Shown: positions 23,017 through 34,983 of the stretch, in pieces
Numbering within the stretch: the first letter of the stretch is position 1
Layout: every line of letters begins with the position of its first letter
Assembly (NCBI GenBank): GCA_024336345.1
Contig: JANFOG010000002.1
Location: 3,534,001 to 3,598,000 of the forward strand
Source: Mariannaea sp. PMI_226
Taxonomy: Eukaryota; Ascomycota; Sordariomycetes; Hypocreales; Nectriaceae
Length of the DNA: 64,000 bases
Direction: 5' to 3'
Program-made: the position numbers and the translations under genes
The notes under the pieces: generated by a model
Told to the model about the DNA's origin: nothing
The model's input: only the letters and a program-made list of their open reading frames with translations
The model's database searches: none

Positions 23017-24940
23017 CTACCAGGCGCCAACATCGAAGTTTTCCTTTAAAGAGTTAGAAACGACAAAGAGATGTGGCATGAATTTTTCCGTACCTCAGGG
23101 AAATAAGTGGTCACAACAGTTCTGTCCGCAAACTTGCGGCCAGCTAAGGACTTCAAGGCATTGGTTGTCGATTCTGTCGACTCGAATTTGACGAAGATTT
23201 TGCCCACACCTGCGGACTGTCTGCTGCCTCCAGTGGGTCTGGGAACCTTCAGATCGATGATGTTACCATACTTGGAACATTCTTCGCGAACATCCTCACA
23301 AATTTCTAGAAAATATTGTTAGCATATTATTCGCACAGCCCATCAAAGACGGAATCTTTACCTTCATAGTCGTCATTGTCCATGAGCTCTTCTGCTGTGA
23401 CCATATTGAGAAGTTGGAGGACGCGGCTTGTCTCAATATCAGTTGTCGTTTGAGAAGCAAGTCCACTGATGGCAGTGATGCCAACATCGAAATTGGCAAC
23501 TTGTGTCGGTCCAATACTAGCCTTCATCACCTTCAACTTTTTGCCTCCAACGTCCATTCCGTTCAAGGTGTCCAGAGCAGGAGCATTGGCTGTGCTGGGA
23601 TTCTGATACTCGGCGAACGCAATACCCTGTAAAATGTTAATTTAGGCTGCAAATGTCCTCAGCTGATCAAGGCGACTACTCACCCTAGATTCATCGGTAT
23701 GGCGGTCCTTGACAAGAGTAAACGACTTGGGTTTACCAAAAGCGGCAAGAAGTTCCATGACTTGATCCTCAGTCAAGAAAGTTGGGATGTTGGTAATGCT
23801 CAGTTTGTTGACAGTATCCGGCACCACATTAGAGATGACATCAGGATCGAAGGCAATTTCTTCCGTAACGGCTTGCACAACATAATCCCTTGGGCGTCGA
23901 ATCTGCAGACCGCGAGGCTCACCGTCAATCGCCCCGTTGGAAGCATCCTCAGCTTCCATTGAGATGCCGTCGAGGGCCAAGGCCACGGTAGCATCAGCTG
24001 CATTTCTGAATTCTAGAACGGCGAAAGACTTGTCGTTAGAAAACTGGCAGAGATTGCAAGGGTCCGTGCCCTCAATAACATTGAGGCCATTAAGCTGAAG
24101 GTTGAAGAACGCCATCAAGGCGTCTTCAGATGCTCCGGAGGGGATATTGGATACTAGCAGTCGCTTGGCTTGGCGCGAGTTGCTCGCCTTGAGGCCAGCG
24201 CTTGTAACCTGGCCACCGGGCTGGTTCATGAATGCCTGAAGCTTGCTTGGATCCATGGGCTGCTGTCGAGGTGCTCCAGGAAGGGGAAACATGCCGGACA
24301 GTTTTGCCTGCTCAGCCGTGACATTGTCGTAGCCGGGAGGCTTAATATCCCACTGGGTCAATCGACGCTTACGCTCCAGGATTGAGACGATATCGGTCAA
24401 GTCTGGGGTTGGTTCACGCTTCTTTGGGGGAGGAGTTGGGCTGCGACGGTTTTCATGTCGGCCGAATCCTTCCTCGCGTCGGTCCCTGCCACCTCGTCGG
24501 CGGTCTTCATAGGGATCTCTGTCTCGTCTACGATCATCATCGTCGCGACGGGCGTCACGACGAGAGCCTCGATCACGGTCCCATTCACGATCGCCTCGTC
24601 GGTCACGCCCAGAATATCTATCCTCGCGTTCTCGGTCTCTGTGGTTTCGGCTAGAAGAGTAGGCGTCGACGTTCTCCTCGCGTCGTCGATGGCTTCGATG
24701 GTCTGGTGAGCGGGAACGGCGTCGGTCTCGATCTCTGTGCCGGTCACGTCGATCATCTCGTTCACCCCTTGGCTACAAACAATTAGAAAGAGTCAAATTT
24801 GGTGTTGCAACTGTCACGTACTGGGTAGTCTCGCCCCCTGCGCTCGTCTGTTCAGGTGTGATGGTTAGCAACGCGACAAAGGAGAAAATAGTCAGGATGG
24901 GGGAGAGCGTACCTCGGGACGAATAGCTGTCGCCGTTCAT
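23017..24940 (-). CDS. U2AF2: Splicing factor U2AF large subunit (U2AF65), 548 aa
   Basis: The U2AF65/Mud2/Prp2 family binds the polypyrimidine tract and recruits U2 snRNP to the 3' splice site. Six exons: 24940-24913, 24847-24822, 24772-23684, 23626-23362, 23305-23094 and 23043-23017. The five introns (49-65 bp) restore one frame. Residues 1-130 are an Arg/Asp/Glu/Ser-rich RS-like region, joined by splicing of two tiny exons. RRM1 is at about 220-310 (KRLLVSNIPSGASEDAL) and RRM2 at about 340-425 (NKLSITNIPTFLTEDQV). The C-terminal UHM is at about 455-548 and carries the ligand-pocket motif GRKFADRTVV. The protein ends with the family hallmark YFPEENFDVGAW. It is head-to-head with OGG1. Confidence in the family is very high; the start rests on the RS region reading through. 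Confidence 0.97.
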
Positions 24941-25340
24941 TCTTGCGATACTAAAGATGGATTCGTGAGAAGTGATACGATCGCCAGAAATCGATGAAAA
25001 AGTCTGGTTGGCAGGCAGATGGAGTAATTCGAGCCGCAACGAGGTTCGAAGGCCAAATGTTGGAAGCAGCGCGCGAGGCTGGAGCTTTTTTGCCAGATGG
25101 CGCTAGTGGGATTTGGGGCTAGCGCAAATTGGGGGGTTCTGGATCCGCCAGCCAAAATAGATGGCGCCCTGGACTGGGTTGCCTGGGTCGAGTTGGTGGT
25201 CTCGCTCGATTCAGGGATCTCAAATATGAGATTTTGCCTCCTAATTTTGAGAGTGAAATACTGAAGATACCGCGTAAAGTTTGACTTGTCCACTCATTTT
25301 TAACAACCTTTTGAGGAGGATTGGCTAAGTGATCTCTGCT
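24941..25340. promoter_or_regulatory. Divergent promoter U2AF65 / OGG1
   Basis: A 400-bp interval separates start codons on opposite strands. It has no long open frame and no repeat. Both genes are expected to be constitutive; a shared core promoter is inference. Confidence 0.6.
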
Positions 25341-26691
25341 ATGTCGTCTGCCCGGACTTCTGATTGGCGGAAATTGCCTGTGAGCTTGGCGGAGCTTTGT
25401 ATCAACACCACCCTTCGTTGTGGCCAATCCTTTAGATGGCGTCAAATCAACGATGAGTGGTAAGAATCATTTCTTTCCCTCCAACCATCTGGACCCTTTG
25501 TTAATGGTTTCTAGGATCTGTACCATGCGGGGTCGCATCTTGTCTCTGAAGCAAGATACTACTCATCTACACTACAAAGTGACCTGGCCAGAAAAACCAC
25601 TTGACCATGTCACTTCTCCGCGTCTGATCACGAACAATGCCGTCTCGGCAGCAGACGACACAGAGGCATTGCTGCGTCACTATTTTAGTCTGAAGCTGGA
25701 TCTAGCAAGCCTTTACACGCAGTGGTCAGAGGCGGACCCCAACTTTCGCAAGAGAGCGCCCAAGTTCACTGGTGTTCGAATTCTAAGTCAGGACTCTTGG
25801 GAGACGTTGATATGTTTCATCTGTAGCAGCAACAACAACATTTCAAGAATATCGCAAATGGTGAGTTGGGGGATTTTGAACTCTTCACATGTCCCTGTGC
25901 TTGGCTGACGGCCTTCGACTCTCTAGGTCCACAAGTTATGCAAGAACTACGGTCCACTTATTGGTCATATTGGCGATGAAGCCTTCTACGATTTCCCAAC
26001 TCCTGAGGCGCTAACAGGTGCACAAGTTGAAGCACATTTGCGAGAGCTAGGTTTTGGATATCGTGCCAAATACATTGCCGAAACTGCGCGAATAGTAGCC
26101 CAAGAGAAGCCTAGTAATTGGTTACAGACTCTCTGCAACCCCGAAAGCCCAGGATTCAAAACTCCCGAGCCACCCAAAGATCAGCACAGGACTTACAAGG
26201 AGGCACATGAGCAACTGCTCACTTTAAAGGGTGTCGGACCTAAAGTCGCTGACTGCGTTTGCTTGATGGGTTTGGGTTGGGGTGAATCAGTCCCCGTCGA
26301 CACTCATGTTTGGCAAATTGCTCAGCGAGACTACAAATTTGGGAAGAGCAAAACGAAGACATTCAGCAAAGCCATGTACGACGCAGTCGGAGACCACTTT
26401 CGCGATCTCTGGGGGGAATATGCGGGATGGGCCCATTCGGTTCTCTTCACTGCTGACCTCCGAGAGTTTTCTGATAGAGCGGTAACAAAGGAAGAAAAAG
26501 TACCAGTTGTGAGGATCAAGGAAGAGGAACTGGTAGATGAGAAACCCTTGTCGAATGGGAAGAGAAAAGCAGCGAACAATAGGCAAGTGGAAACCAAGGT
26601 CACAAAAATCACGATGAAGGTTGAGGTAAAGAAAGACGACATTGAGACAATTGTGGGGATACAACGAAGATCAAAAAGGCTGCGGAGGTGA
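25341..26691 (+). CDS. OGG1: 8-oxoguanine DNA glycosylase/lyase OGG1, 409 aa
   Basis: A bifunctional base-excision-repair enzyme that removes 8-oxoguanine opposite C and nicks by beta-elimination. Three exons: 25341-25459, 25515-25860 and 25927-26691, with introns of 55 and 66 bp. The first exon encodes the conserved N-terminal LRCGQSFRW. The helix-hairpin-helix GPD domain shows LKGVGPKVADCVCLMGL with the Schiff-base lysine at about residue 261. VPVDTHVWQIAQRDY follows, with the catalytic aspartate about 280. The 19-residue spacing equals that of human Lys249/Asp268. NNISRISQMV matches the conserved Asn-rich turn. The last 60 residues are a charged tail with KRKAANNR and RRSKRLRR, likely nuclear localisation signals. 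It is divergent from U2AF65 and upstream of SF3b155 on the same strand. Confidence 0.97.
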
Positions 26692-27232
26692 TAGTCAATC
26701 TGCTCTGGTTTAGGAGAGCGTGAGACAGGCCACTCTGGTGCTCTAATTTTGGCATCCTAAAATGTTTGGTCATCAAGCGTGTTATGTATGTCTGAGAGAA
26801 GTCATCTAGTAATTTATTGAACAAGAGAAAATACTCTTGGAATTATGGATGATGGGTGATTATTGTCTCTTGAATGAGAGGGGAACCCCCCCCAAGTAGC
26901 GATGAGGTTTTTCTATGAGATTTTATTATGTAGTTTCAATTCAATTACTAAGGCAACCAACCTACACTACCTAGTTAGTATCCTTATTAGTTCTGGAGGC
27001 CTGCTGCAGCTGAGCACATGCAACGCGTCTCAAACAGACGTGGCGTCGGCTAAAGCTCGGGTGGAGAGCTCCATCGCCTCGACTTTTCGCCGCCCAAGGG
27101 AAAAAGCTTCATTCAAAGAAAGTGCAATTTGCGACCAGCTACATCATCAAACCTCCCCATGTGCAACGACACTGCTGGGAGCGCTCCTTCTACTCTTGAA
27201 CCGGGATGAAGCTGAGGCTTCGATAAGTCAAG
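26692..27232. other. OGG1 3' region and SF3b155 promoter
   Basis: This 541-bp interval lies between two plus-strand genes. The first part is AT-rich, probably the OGG1 3' UTR. The last 200 bp precede the SF3b155 start. I see no gene in it. Confidence 0.6.
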
Positions 27233-30200
27233 ATGTCTGACGCGGATTTCGAGACGATCAAGAAGCTCCAGCAGGAGCGAAACGCTGCAGCTGCCGCCAA
27301 GAGAGGCTCGCGTGCCTTGAATGCCGCCGACCAGCGAACCGATTCGACAAAACAAAAGCTGACAGATAGCGCCGACAGCGATCTATACGACCGCGATGGC
27401 GGTGACAAGTTTTCTGGATATCATACCTCGTTGCCGATGGGCAATGAGGATGAAGACATGGAGGGTAATGACAATACGCGCCGACTCGTTGGCCAGTACA
27501 CCGCGACACGAGACATGATCGATGAGTTTGCGCGAGGGGATGGCGTGGAGGAGGATGATCCTTTGGCTGGCCGAGGTGAGAAGAGCGGTCGCATCGTGGA
27601 TCGCGAGACCGATTATCAGAAGCGTCGCTTCAACCGCGTCCTCACTCCTACGCGAGCTGACGCATTCGCCGAGAACCGCCAGGCCGGCGCGACCGAGAAT
27701 GGAACCAGCTATCGCGAGATTATGGAGTTGCGAGAGCTAGAGCGAGAGGAAGACCGCGTCCGACAAGCTATTCAGGCGAAGCAGCAGGATCGAACCAATG
27801 ACGACGATGCGCAGCCCATGCTTCAGGATGGCGATAAGGAGAACACAGAGGCGGGATCCACAGAGGCCGTCGCAAGTGGGAGAAAGCGCAAGAAGAGATG
27901 GGATGTGGCGACCCCTGCAGATGAGGAAATAAAGCCTGATGTTGTCGAGACTGCCCAAACCAAGCGCTCGCGATGGGATCAAGCTCCTGCCATCTCAGCG
28001 CCCGGTGCAGAGGCTCCCAAGAAGCGCTCTCGTTGGGACCAAGCTCCTTCAGCTACCCCAATGGTAAACCCCAGCCTTGCCACCCCTATGCACACGTCTT
28101 CCGCCCCTGCACTGCCCACTACTTTCGGAACGGATATATCTGGCCGCAATATGCCTCTCAGCGACGAGGAGCTCGATATGCTGCTTCCCGGTGAAAATGA
28201 AGGCTACAAGATTTTGGTTCCTCCCCCAGGATATGAGCCTGTTCGTGCTCCTGCTCACAAGCTCATGGCTACTCCTGCTGCTCAGACTGGATTCATGATG
28301 CAGGACCCTGAACAAGTGCGTCTTAGCGGCAAGCCAATGCCAGCCGAGATCCCTGGTATGGGCGACTTACAGTTCTTCAAGCCAGAAGATATGGCATATT
28401 TCGGCAAGCTCACCGACGGTTCAGACGAGAATGTGTTGACAGTCGAAGAACTCAAGGAAAGGAAGATCATGCGATTGCTTCTAAAGATAAAGAACGGTAC
28501 ACCACCAATGCGAAAGACTGCTCTTCGACAAATCACCGACAATGCCAGGCAGTTTGGAGCTGGTCCCCTTTTCGACCAGATTCTTCCCTTGCTCATGGAG
28601 AAGACCCTCGAGGACCAGGAACGTCATCTTTTGGTCAAGGTTATCGACAGAATTCTCTACAAGCTTGATGACCTCGTTCGTCCTTACGTTCACAAAATCT
28701 TGGTTGTCATTGAACCCCTCCTCATTGACCAAGATTACTATGCGAGAGTGGAGGGTCGTGAAATTATCTCCAACCTTAGTAAGGCCGCTGGTCTTGCCAC
28801 AATGATTAGCACAATGCGACCTGATATTGACCACGTTGATGAGTATGTTCGAAATACTACGGCACGAGCCTTCGCTGTCGTGGCATCAGCTCTCGGTATT
28901 CCAGCTCTGCTACCCTTCTTGAGAGCCGTCTGTCGAAGCAAGAAATCTTGGCAGGCTCGGCATACAGGTGTTAAGATCGTTCAGCAGATTCCTATTCTCA
29001 TGGGATGTGCTGTGCTTCCTCACCTCAAAGGATTAGTGGAGTGTATTGGACCGAACCTCAACGATGAGCAGACCAAGGTCCGAACCGTGACCAGTTTGGC
29101 CATTGCAGCCCTAGCAGAAGCCTCCAATCCCTATGGTATTGAAAGTTTTGATGACATCTTGAACCCTCTATGGACTGGTGCTCGTAAGCAGCGAGGAAAA
29201 GGCTTGGCTGGTTTCCTCAAAGCTGTTGGATACATCATTCCCCTCATGGACGAGGAATACGCCAATTACTATACCAGCCAGATTATGGAAATTCTTCTTC
29301 GTGAGTTCTCGTCTCCCGACGAGGAAATGAAGAAGGTTGTTCTCAAGGTTGTTTCGCAATGTGCGGCCACGGATGGTGTCACGGCGGGATACCTCAAAGA
29401 GCACGTTCTCGATGAGTTCTTCAAAAGCTTCTGGGTGAGGAGGATGGCGTTGGACAAGCGTAATTACCGACAGGTGGTGGAGACAACTGTCGATATTGGA
29501 CAGAAGGTTGGTGTGAGTGAGATTGTGGAGAGAATCGTGAACAATCTGAAGGATGAGAGTGAGGCCTATAGAAAGATGACGGTGGAAACTGTGGAAAAGA
29601 TTGTGGCTAGTTTGGGTGCTGCGGATATTGGCGAACGCCTGGAAGAGCGACTCGTCGACGGTATTCTACATGCATTCCAAGAACAAAGCGTTGAGGACGT
29701 CATTATGCTGAACGGTTTCGGCTCTGTCGTGAACGCGCTGGGAACCAGGTGCAAGCCTTACTTGCCTCAGATTGTCAGCACTATTCTGTGGCGTCTGAAC
29801 AACAAGTCAGCAACGGTTCGACAACAGGCTGCTGATCTCATTTCTCGCATCGCCATGGTCATGAAGCAGTGCGGTGAGGATGCACTCATGGGCAAGTTGG
29901 GTATTGTCCTTTACGAGTACCTCGGAGAAGAGTACCCTGAGGTGCTTGGTTCTATCCTGGGAGCTTTACGATCCATCGTCACTGTCGTCGGTATTTCACA
30001 AATGCAGCCACCGATCAAGGACCTGCTTCCTCGACTAACCCCTATCTTACGAAACCGCCACGAAAAGGTACAGGAGAATACGATCGACTTGGTCGGCCGT
30101 ATCGCCGATCGTGGCCCTGAGAGCGTCAATGCCAGAGAATGGATGCGAATCTGTTTCGAGTTACTCGACATGCTCAAGGCTCACAAGAAGGGTATTCGAC

Positions 30201-30883
30201 GAGCAGCCAACAACACCTTTGGTTTCATCGCCAAAGCCATTGGTCCTCAGGATGTCCTGGCCACACTCCTGAACAACCTGCGAGTTCAGGAACGCCAGTC
30301 TCGTGTCAACACAGCCGTCGCTATTGGTATCGTTGCCGAGACTTGTGCCCCCTTCACCGTCTTGCCTGCATTGATGAATGAGTATCGCGTTCCAGAGCTC
30401 AACGTCCAAAACGGTGTGCTCAAGTCTCTTTCATTCCTTTTCGAATATATTGGTGAAATGGCCAAGGACTATGTCTACGCCGTGACTCCTCTACTGGAGG
30501 ATGCCCTCATCGACCGTGACCAAGTCCATCGCCAGACTGCCGCTTCAGTAGTCAAGCACATCGCGCTTGGTGTCGTGGGTCTCGGTTGTGAAGATGCCAT
30601 GGTACATCTTCTCAACTTATTATACCCTAATCTTTTCGAGACCAGTCCGCACGTTATCGACCGTATCGTGGAAGCAATCGAAGCCATCCGCGTGGCCGTC
30701 GGCCCCGGCCTGGTGCTCAACTACGTCTGGGCAGGACTCTTCCATCCAGCAAGGAAGGTCAGAACACCGTACTGGCGGCTGTATAATGATGCCTATGTTC
30801 ACGCCGCGGATGCCATGGTGCCTTACTACCCCAACCTTGAGGAAGACAAGGTAGACCGCCCGGAGTTGTCAATTGTTCTGTAA
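27233..30883 (+). CDS. HSH155: U2 snRNP component SF3b155 / Hsh155, 1216 aa
   Basis: The large HEAT-repeat scaffold of SF3b in U2 snRNP clamps the branch-site duplex during spliceosome assembly. The whole 1216-codon frame is uninterrupted, close to the human length of 1304. The N-terminal 330 residues are charged and disordered. They contain three UHM-ligand-type motifs: KKRWDVA (Trp about 223), KRSRWDQA (about 247) and KKRSRWDQA (about 267). From about 400 onward HEAT repeats are nearly collinear with human SF3B1, for example [20 protein letters not shown]; the lysine here (about 614) corresponds to human Lys700. Other blocks are [54 protein letters not shown] and [13 protein letters not shown]. 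The ATG is the first in frame, with [16 protein letters not shown] as in fungal homologues. Confidence 0.98.
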   Translation: MSDADFETIKKLQQERNAAAAAKRGSRALNAADQRTDSTKQKLTDSADSDLYDRDGGDKFSGYHTSLPMGNEDEDMEGNDNTRRLVGQYTATRDMIDEFARGDGVEEDDPLAGRGEKSGRIVDRETDYQKRRFNRVLTPTRADAFAENRQAGATENGTSYREIMELRELEREEDRVRQAIQAKQQDRTNDDDAQPMLQDGDKENTEAGSTEAVASGRKRKKRWDVATPADEEIKPDVVETAQTKRSRWDQAPAISAPGAEAPKKRSRWDQAPSATPMVNPSLATPMHTSSAPALPTTFGTDISGRNMPLSDEELDMLLPGENEGYKILVPPPGYEPVRAPAHKLMATPAAQTGFMMQDPEQVRLSGKPMPAEIPGMGDLQFFKPEDMAYFGKLTDGSDENVLTVEELKERKIMRLLLKIKNGTPPMRKTALRQITDNARQFGAGPLFDQILPLLMEKTLEDQERHLLVKVIDRILYKLDDLVRPYVHKILVVIEPLLIDQDYYARVEGREIISNLSKAAGLATMISTMRPDIDHVDEYVRNTTARAFAVVASALGIPALLPFLRAVCRSKKSWQARHTGVKIVQQIPILMGCAVLPHLKGLVECIGPNLNDEQTKVRTVTSLAIAALAEASNPYGIESFDDILNPLWTGARKQRGKGLAGFLKAVGYIIPLMDEEYANYYTSQIMEILLREFSSPDEEMKKVVLKVVSQCAATDGVTAGYLKEHVLDEFFKSFWVRRMALDKRNYRQVVETTVDIGQKVGVSEIVERIVNNLKDESEAYRKMTVETVEKIVASLGAADIGERLEERLVDGILHAFQEQSVEDVIMLNGFGSVVNALGTRCKPYLPQIVSTILWRLNNKSATVRQQAADLISRIAMVMKQCGEDALMGKLGIVLYEYLGEEYPEVLGSILGALRSIVTVVGISQMQPPIKDLLPRLTPILRNRHEKVQENTIDLVGRIADRGPESVNAREWMRICFELLDMLKAHKKGIRRAANNTFGFIAKAIGPQDVLATLLNNLRVQERQSRVNTAVAIGIVAETCAPFTVLPALMNEYRVPELNVQNGVLKSLSFLFEYIGEMAKDYVYAVTPLLEDALIDRDQVHRQTAASVVKHIALGVVGLGCEDAMVHLLNLLYPNLFETSPHVIDRIVEAIEAIRVAVGPGLVLNYVWAGLFHPARKVRTPYWRLYNDAYVHAADAMVPYYPNLEEDKVDRPELSIVL

Positions 30884-31983
30884 GAGTTTGGAAGTCAAGG
30901 GAGTCGGATTGGTGGAGGGCTGGGAGGGTTTAGGGATGGAGGGCCTGTAATCTGTGACTACGTTGGTGGTGAGGGGTATTCATGCACTATGGCGTTCTAA
31001 TAGACGAACAAAATGGCTTGCTTTGCTGTTTACTGTATTCAAATACTTTTTTTTATATAAGATTTTACTGTTCAACGTGTTTAGCATCTACTATCATCCT
31101 TGTGAGACTTGACTAGGTTGTATTAACGACCTGCTCATTCCTCGTATATAAGATTTAGACGTTGAAGAGCCATATGGCTTGTCGTAGTATAATACGCAAG
31201 ATCTTCCCCACGCCTTACGGGACGTCGTTTCTTACAGATCAACTAAAGGCAGTTGAATTGAGATACTACTCTCAACTTTGGGCATAGCTGAGTACTTCTG
31301 AAAACACAATGTCACCATCACACCGCAATGGAGGCCCGCTTATTCTACTTCCGCCGGTTGGAACGTCCAGGCAAACTCCCCCATATCTGATGGCCACCAC
31401 CACGGCCCTGTGTCAATGGATCAGGGTTAATGTGAGAAGGCCCCCTGGACTTAGAAAGAGGGGAAGAAACTTGGAATCGGGACCTGTCGCAGTGTGACTC
31501 GTGTGTGATTCGGGCCAGCCTCATTCTTTCACACAATACCCCCTTTCCCCGCCGTACGGGATGCCACCTTCAGCTGCGGAACAGACTTCCGTCTTCCTAT
31601 ACCACAAGGACATCTCAAACGGAAGGGACTTCTTAAAAAAGTCCCTATCCCTTTATGGGGCCTTGCCTGGCAGGCTGGTTGGTAGATTGTGTGAGGAGAC
31701 GACTACTCTATGTGCTGGAGCAGATACCCACAAGGGGGGAGCAGTTGACAACTCAGCGTTTTGCTCCCCCTGTGACCAACAGAGACTTGCTTTCGGTCCC
31801 ATATTGATTTCAAGATGTCGGAACTTGCCACCATCCTAGCGATGAGGCCCGTCTGCTATTTCACAAGGTCCGATGGGAAAAGCTCAAATTTGCCTGGACA
31901 CAAAGGGGAATGCAAGGAGAGAGGAGGGGGGTGGTTGAAGAAAGGGTGGGCGAGAAAGTGAGAGCTAGAGCACGCACGGTCTA

Positions 31984-32277
31984 TCAAACTTGTGCTTTTT
32001 CGTGCTGATGATCGACATTCAGGTATGACTCGGTAAGACCACGCCCAGCGGAAAACTCTTCGGCCGTGAGCTTGCGCTTGTGTTTGTGCTTGTACGTGAA
32101 GATGGGGGTTGGGGGAAGGGGAGGAGTTGCTGAGCTGCCCCAGGCTTGAGTAACCACCCTCCCCCCCCCGGTAGCTGTGGTTGGGGGTTCAACGACGTGG
32201 GTAAGAGAGACGGACGAGGCGATATCAAAATGAGATGGGTGGGAAGACGAAAAAGCAGGCCATGAGACGAATGGCAT
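31984..32277 (-). CDS. Weak candidate small ORF, 97 aa
   Basis: An ATG-initiated frame of 97 residues. The C-terminal half uses fungal-like codons and reads as a charged segment (YKHKHKRKLTAEEF followed by GRGLTESYLNVDH). The N-terminal half is Ser/Pro/Thr-rich and crosses a long C/G homopolymer that encodes a Gly run, a poor sign for a conserved gene. It has no signal peptide, membrane segment or known domain. It may be a species-restricted small protein or chance. Confidence 0.25.
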   Translation of the reverse strand: MPFVSWPAFSSSHPSHFDIASSVSLTHVVEPPTTATGGGRVVTQAWGSSATPPLPPTPIFTYKHKHKRKLTAEEFSAGRGLTESYLNVDHQHEKAQV

Positions 32278-33146
32278 TTCTTGTCAGCTTGTTGGCTGGC
32301 TCTAGCCTTCCCCGTGACTCTCTAATCTCATCCCCCACCAGCATCTTGGCTTCGGATGAACGACCCGGGCTGTACTATAGTGGGAATCAGATATGACAAC
32401 ATTCCCAGTAGGAAGCACCTCCAGGGGGTATTGTTGTTGCCGCGATTTGTGGTCGACGGGAAGATGTCAACTTTGTCCCGACGGCGCACCCACTCTAGCT
32501 CGCCTTACTTCTAGCCTCTCTTGCTGCTCTGCTCTCGTGACAGATCTGTCGACTCGCTAAATGGTCTGCGGGGGAACATCGTGATCTGATCCAATTGCGA
32601 GTCGATGGCGTAAGTTGGGGGAGTTTTGTTATTCTCCGTGCGGATGTGATCATGGACATGATCTGATAGTTGGAGCTGCAGGTGAAGGGGACCTGGGGTC
32701 CAAGAGAAATAGCGTAGTTGAAATACTGAAGCCGGGTTATTTGTTGGCTAGCAAGGCAAGGAAGAGAGGGGGGAGGGGGGGGATAGCTTACAGGAGCTAT
32801 TGCACAGCTCTGCCTCCCCCTCTCTCTCCCTCTCTCACTCCGACTGCACATAAGTCACAGCCGCATGGAATAATGCATGTGTGTGATAGAAGCCTGTGTT
32901 GGAGCCATGGGAATGTCGAGATGTCCATGTGAGCCAGGGAGCCGGATGCGCGCCCGTTGGCTTCAGTTGTGGCGTCCTGGTCACGGGGCATGTAGCTGGC
33001 TTCGAGCTGCCACAGTAGCAGTGTTGGTTGCTGGATATACCGATATCTATACAATGCAGCTGTTGAAAAAGTGCTTGCCCCGGTGACGATATTACTGCCG
33101 GAGTGGTTGGATGGCGAAGTGTTACTGAATTATTCAGCAGTGTATT

Positions 33147-33166
33147 TGTGTGCGCGCGTGTATGTA

Positions 33167-33199
<33 letters not shown>

Positions 33200-33208
33200 G
33201 TACGCATG
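33147..33208. repeat. 62-nt unbroken alternating pyrimidine-purine tract
   Basis: Every step alternates pyrimidine and purine, built from TG repeats with two CG-rich inserts (TGCGCGCG and TGCGCGCGCG) and a few TA steps. Such sequences favour left-handed Z-DNA under negative supercoiling. No gene is close: SF3b155 ends 2.3 kb to the left. Confidence 0.85.
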
Positions 33209-34903
33209 TTATGAGTGTGTATGTGCTCTTTGTAAGGCTGGCCGCAACAACACAGTTGACTGCGGGAGGCGTCAAGCTCGCTCACAATCGGCCCAACGAA
33301 AATGGCATTTTGCTCTGCCTATTTGCCGAATAGCTATCTTAGAAAGCTTGCCCACCGAAACTAAGAGATTACATGCATTGCATCTTTCTATATCCTCCCC
33401 TGGGTTACAATGCATCCGCTCTGCATGCTCGCTGAGCAACCCCGCACTTTAGACGACGATAGCTATCTCAACTATGGCCATTTCTCATCACGCGTTCTCG
33501 GAAAGGAGGGGGGATTGTGCTACTGCTGCTGACAACCTTTTTCTTTTTTTTTCTTTTCTTTTTTTTGTAAACATGCACAACATGCTCGTTCATTGGAGTG
33601 TGGTATTCGGTAGGCTGTGGTCATGCAATGCCTGGCCCGGCTGAGCAGAGCCGAGCAGACGCTACAGTAAAGCATGACATGGGAGAGAAGTACTAAGACT
33701 GCAAAGGCATTTAAGATCACTCCAACTTCTTCGTAGCTCATGTACAAACCAAGATAGGCCACCACAGCGAATCGGATGCGGAGTTGGCAAAGCCGAAAAC
33801 AAGACGGTTTAGAGAAGCGTGCAACTTCACTTCACTGGTACCAAACAGTAGATGATTTTAGTGTTAGTGTAAAAGTTGGCGCTGAACTGAAATAAGACTG
33901 ATGACAAATGTCAAAGGCGATGAGAGACGAGTCACAAAGTTCGTCCGAAACCATGATGATAAGAACAATACTCTCAAGTCAATGAGAGTCTACTTGCAAG
34001 AGCAGATGATTAAAAATTCATAGCGGCTTTGAGTTGACGGCGGTTAGAAGCACAGAGGGGGCAGTTAAGGCAAAAGAACCAACTAACAACAACAGCCTAT
34101 AAAACACAAAAAAGAGCTTGCCAGTGCTAGTGCCTGTTGCCTTCCTCCGGTTACACTCTGCGGAGAAGCTAGGGGGGGGGATTGGGTGGCATACGCTTCC
34201 CCCGTCCCAATTAACGCCTGTTTTTTTTCTCCTTCGCAAGGGCCTGGCGTTCGGCAATGCTCAGGCCCGGATCTTCCACTAATCGCGTTGATTTACTCTT
34301 AGCTCAAAAGGCCGTAGCCGGGAGTTGAGGCCTTCAAAGCCGGGTGATAATGCTGCGGGAGCGAGAGATGGGGGAAAGAAAGCTCAGATCCTCCTTGCGT
34401 CAATGAGCAGCTGCCGCAGAGCGCATCGTGGATTGAAGAATTCTGTTGCAACTAAGCCTGATAGACAACTACTAACTAAGTTACAGCACGGATAATAGCA
34501 CAGCACAGCACAGCACACAGTCCGTGCCATGCAGACACCTCAACTTCCTCAGTCCGAACAAAGCCGGATACAAAGCCGGATACAATACCGGAGCATTTCG
34601 TTCAGGCTGAACACACAAGCATCAACAACCGCGGAATGGATGTATGGAGTGCTCCAGGAAAACCAGGTAATTGTCTTGCCCCCAGCCAACCGCAATTCCA
34701 CTTTGTGATTTCAAAATGCTACTGCGCAGTATGTGCGTTTCGTCATCAGCATATCTGGGGCCTCTTCTTTGTCCTCTATCTCAAAATAGTTTAATTTCAA
34801 CCTTGAAACAGATCCCATTCTCAATTGGGCTAATACACAATTAGGCTTATTTATTTACATATACACACACGCCCCTCTTCCTCCATGTGAACGAAGCCGA
34901 GGC

Positions 34904-34983
34904 ACGTACTCCGTCCGTACTCCGTACTTGGCATGTATCCTGTACCGTACCTTGACCTTACAGGGTATAGAGTACGTACCGCC
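34904..34983. repeat. Cluster of GTACTCCGT-type motifs
   Basis: Two copies of GTACTCCGT lie 11 bp apart (34906 and 34917). They are followed by CGTAC, GTACCGTACC and AGTACGTACC within 80 bp. The same motif family recurs elsewhere between genes in the window. Confidence 0.6.

Noticed and set aside
24397..24765. 122-codon minus-strand frame over the U2AF N-terminus
   Set aside because: It is the wrong frame of the RS-region exon; the correct frame gives the Arg/Asp/Ser-rich domain that continues into RRM1.
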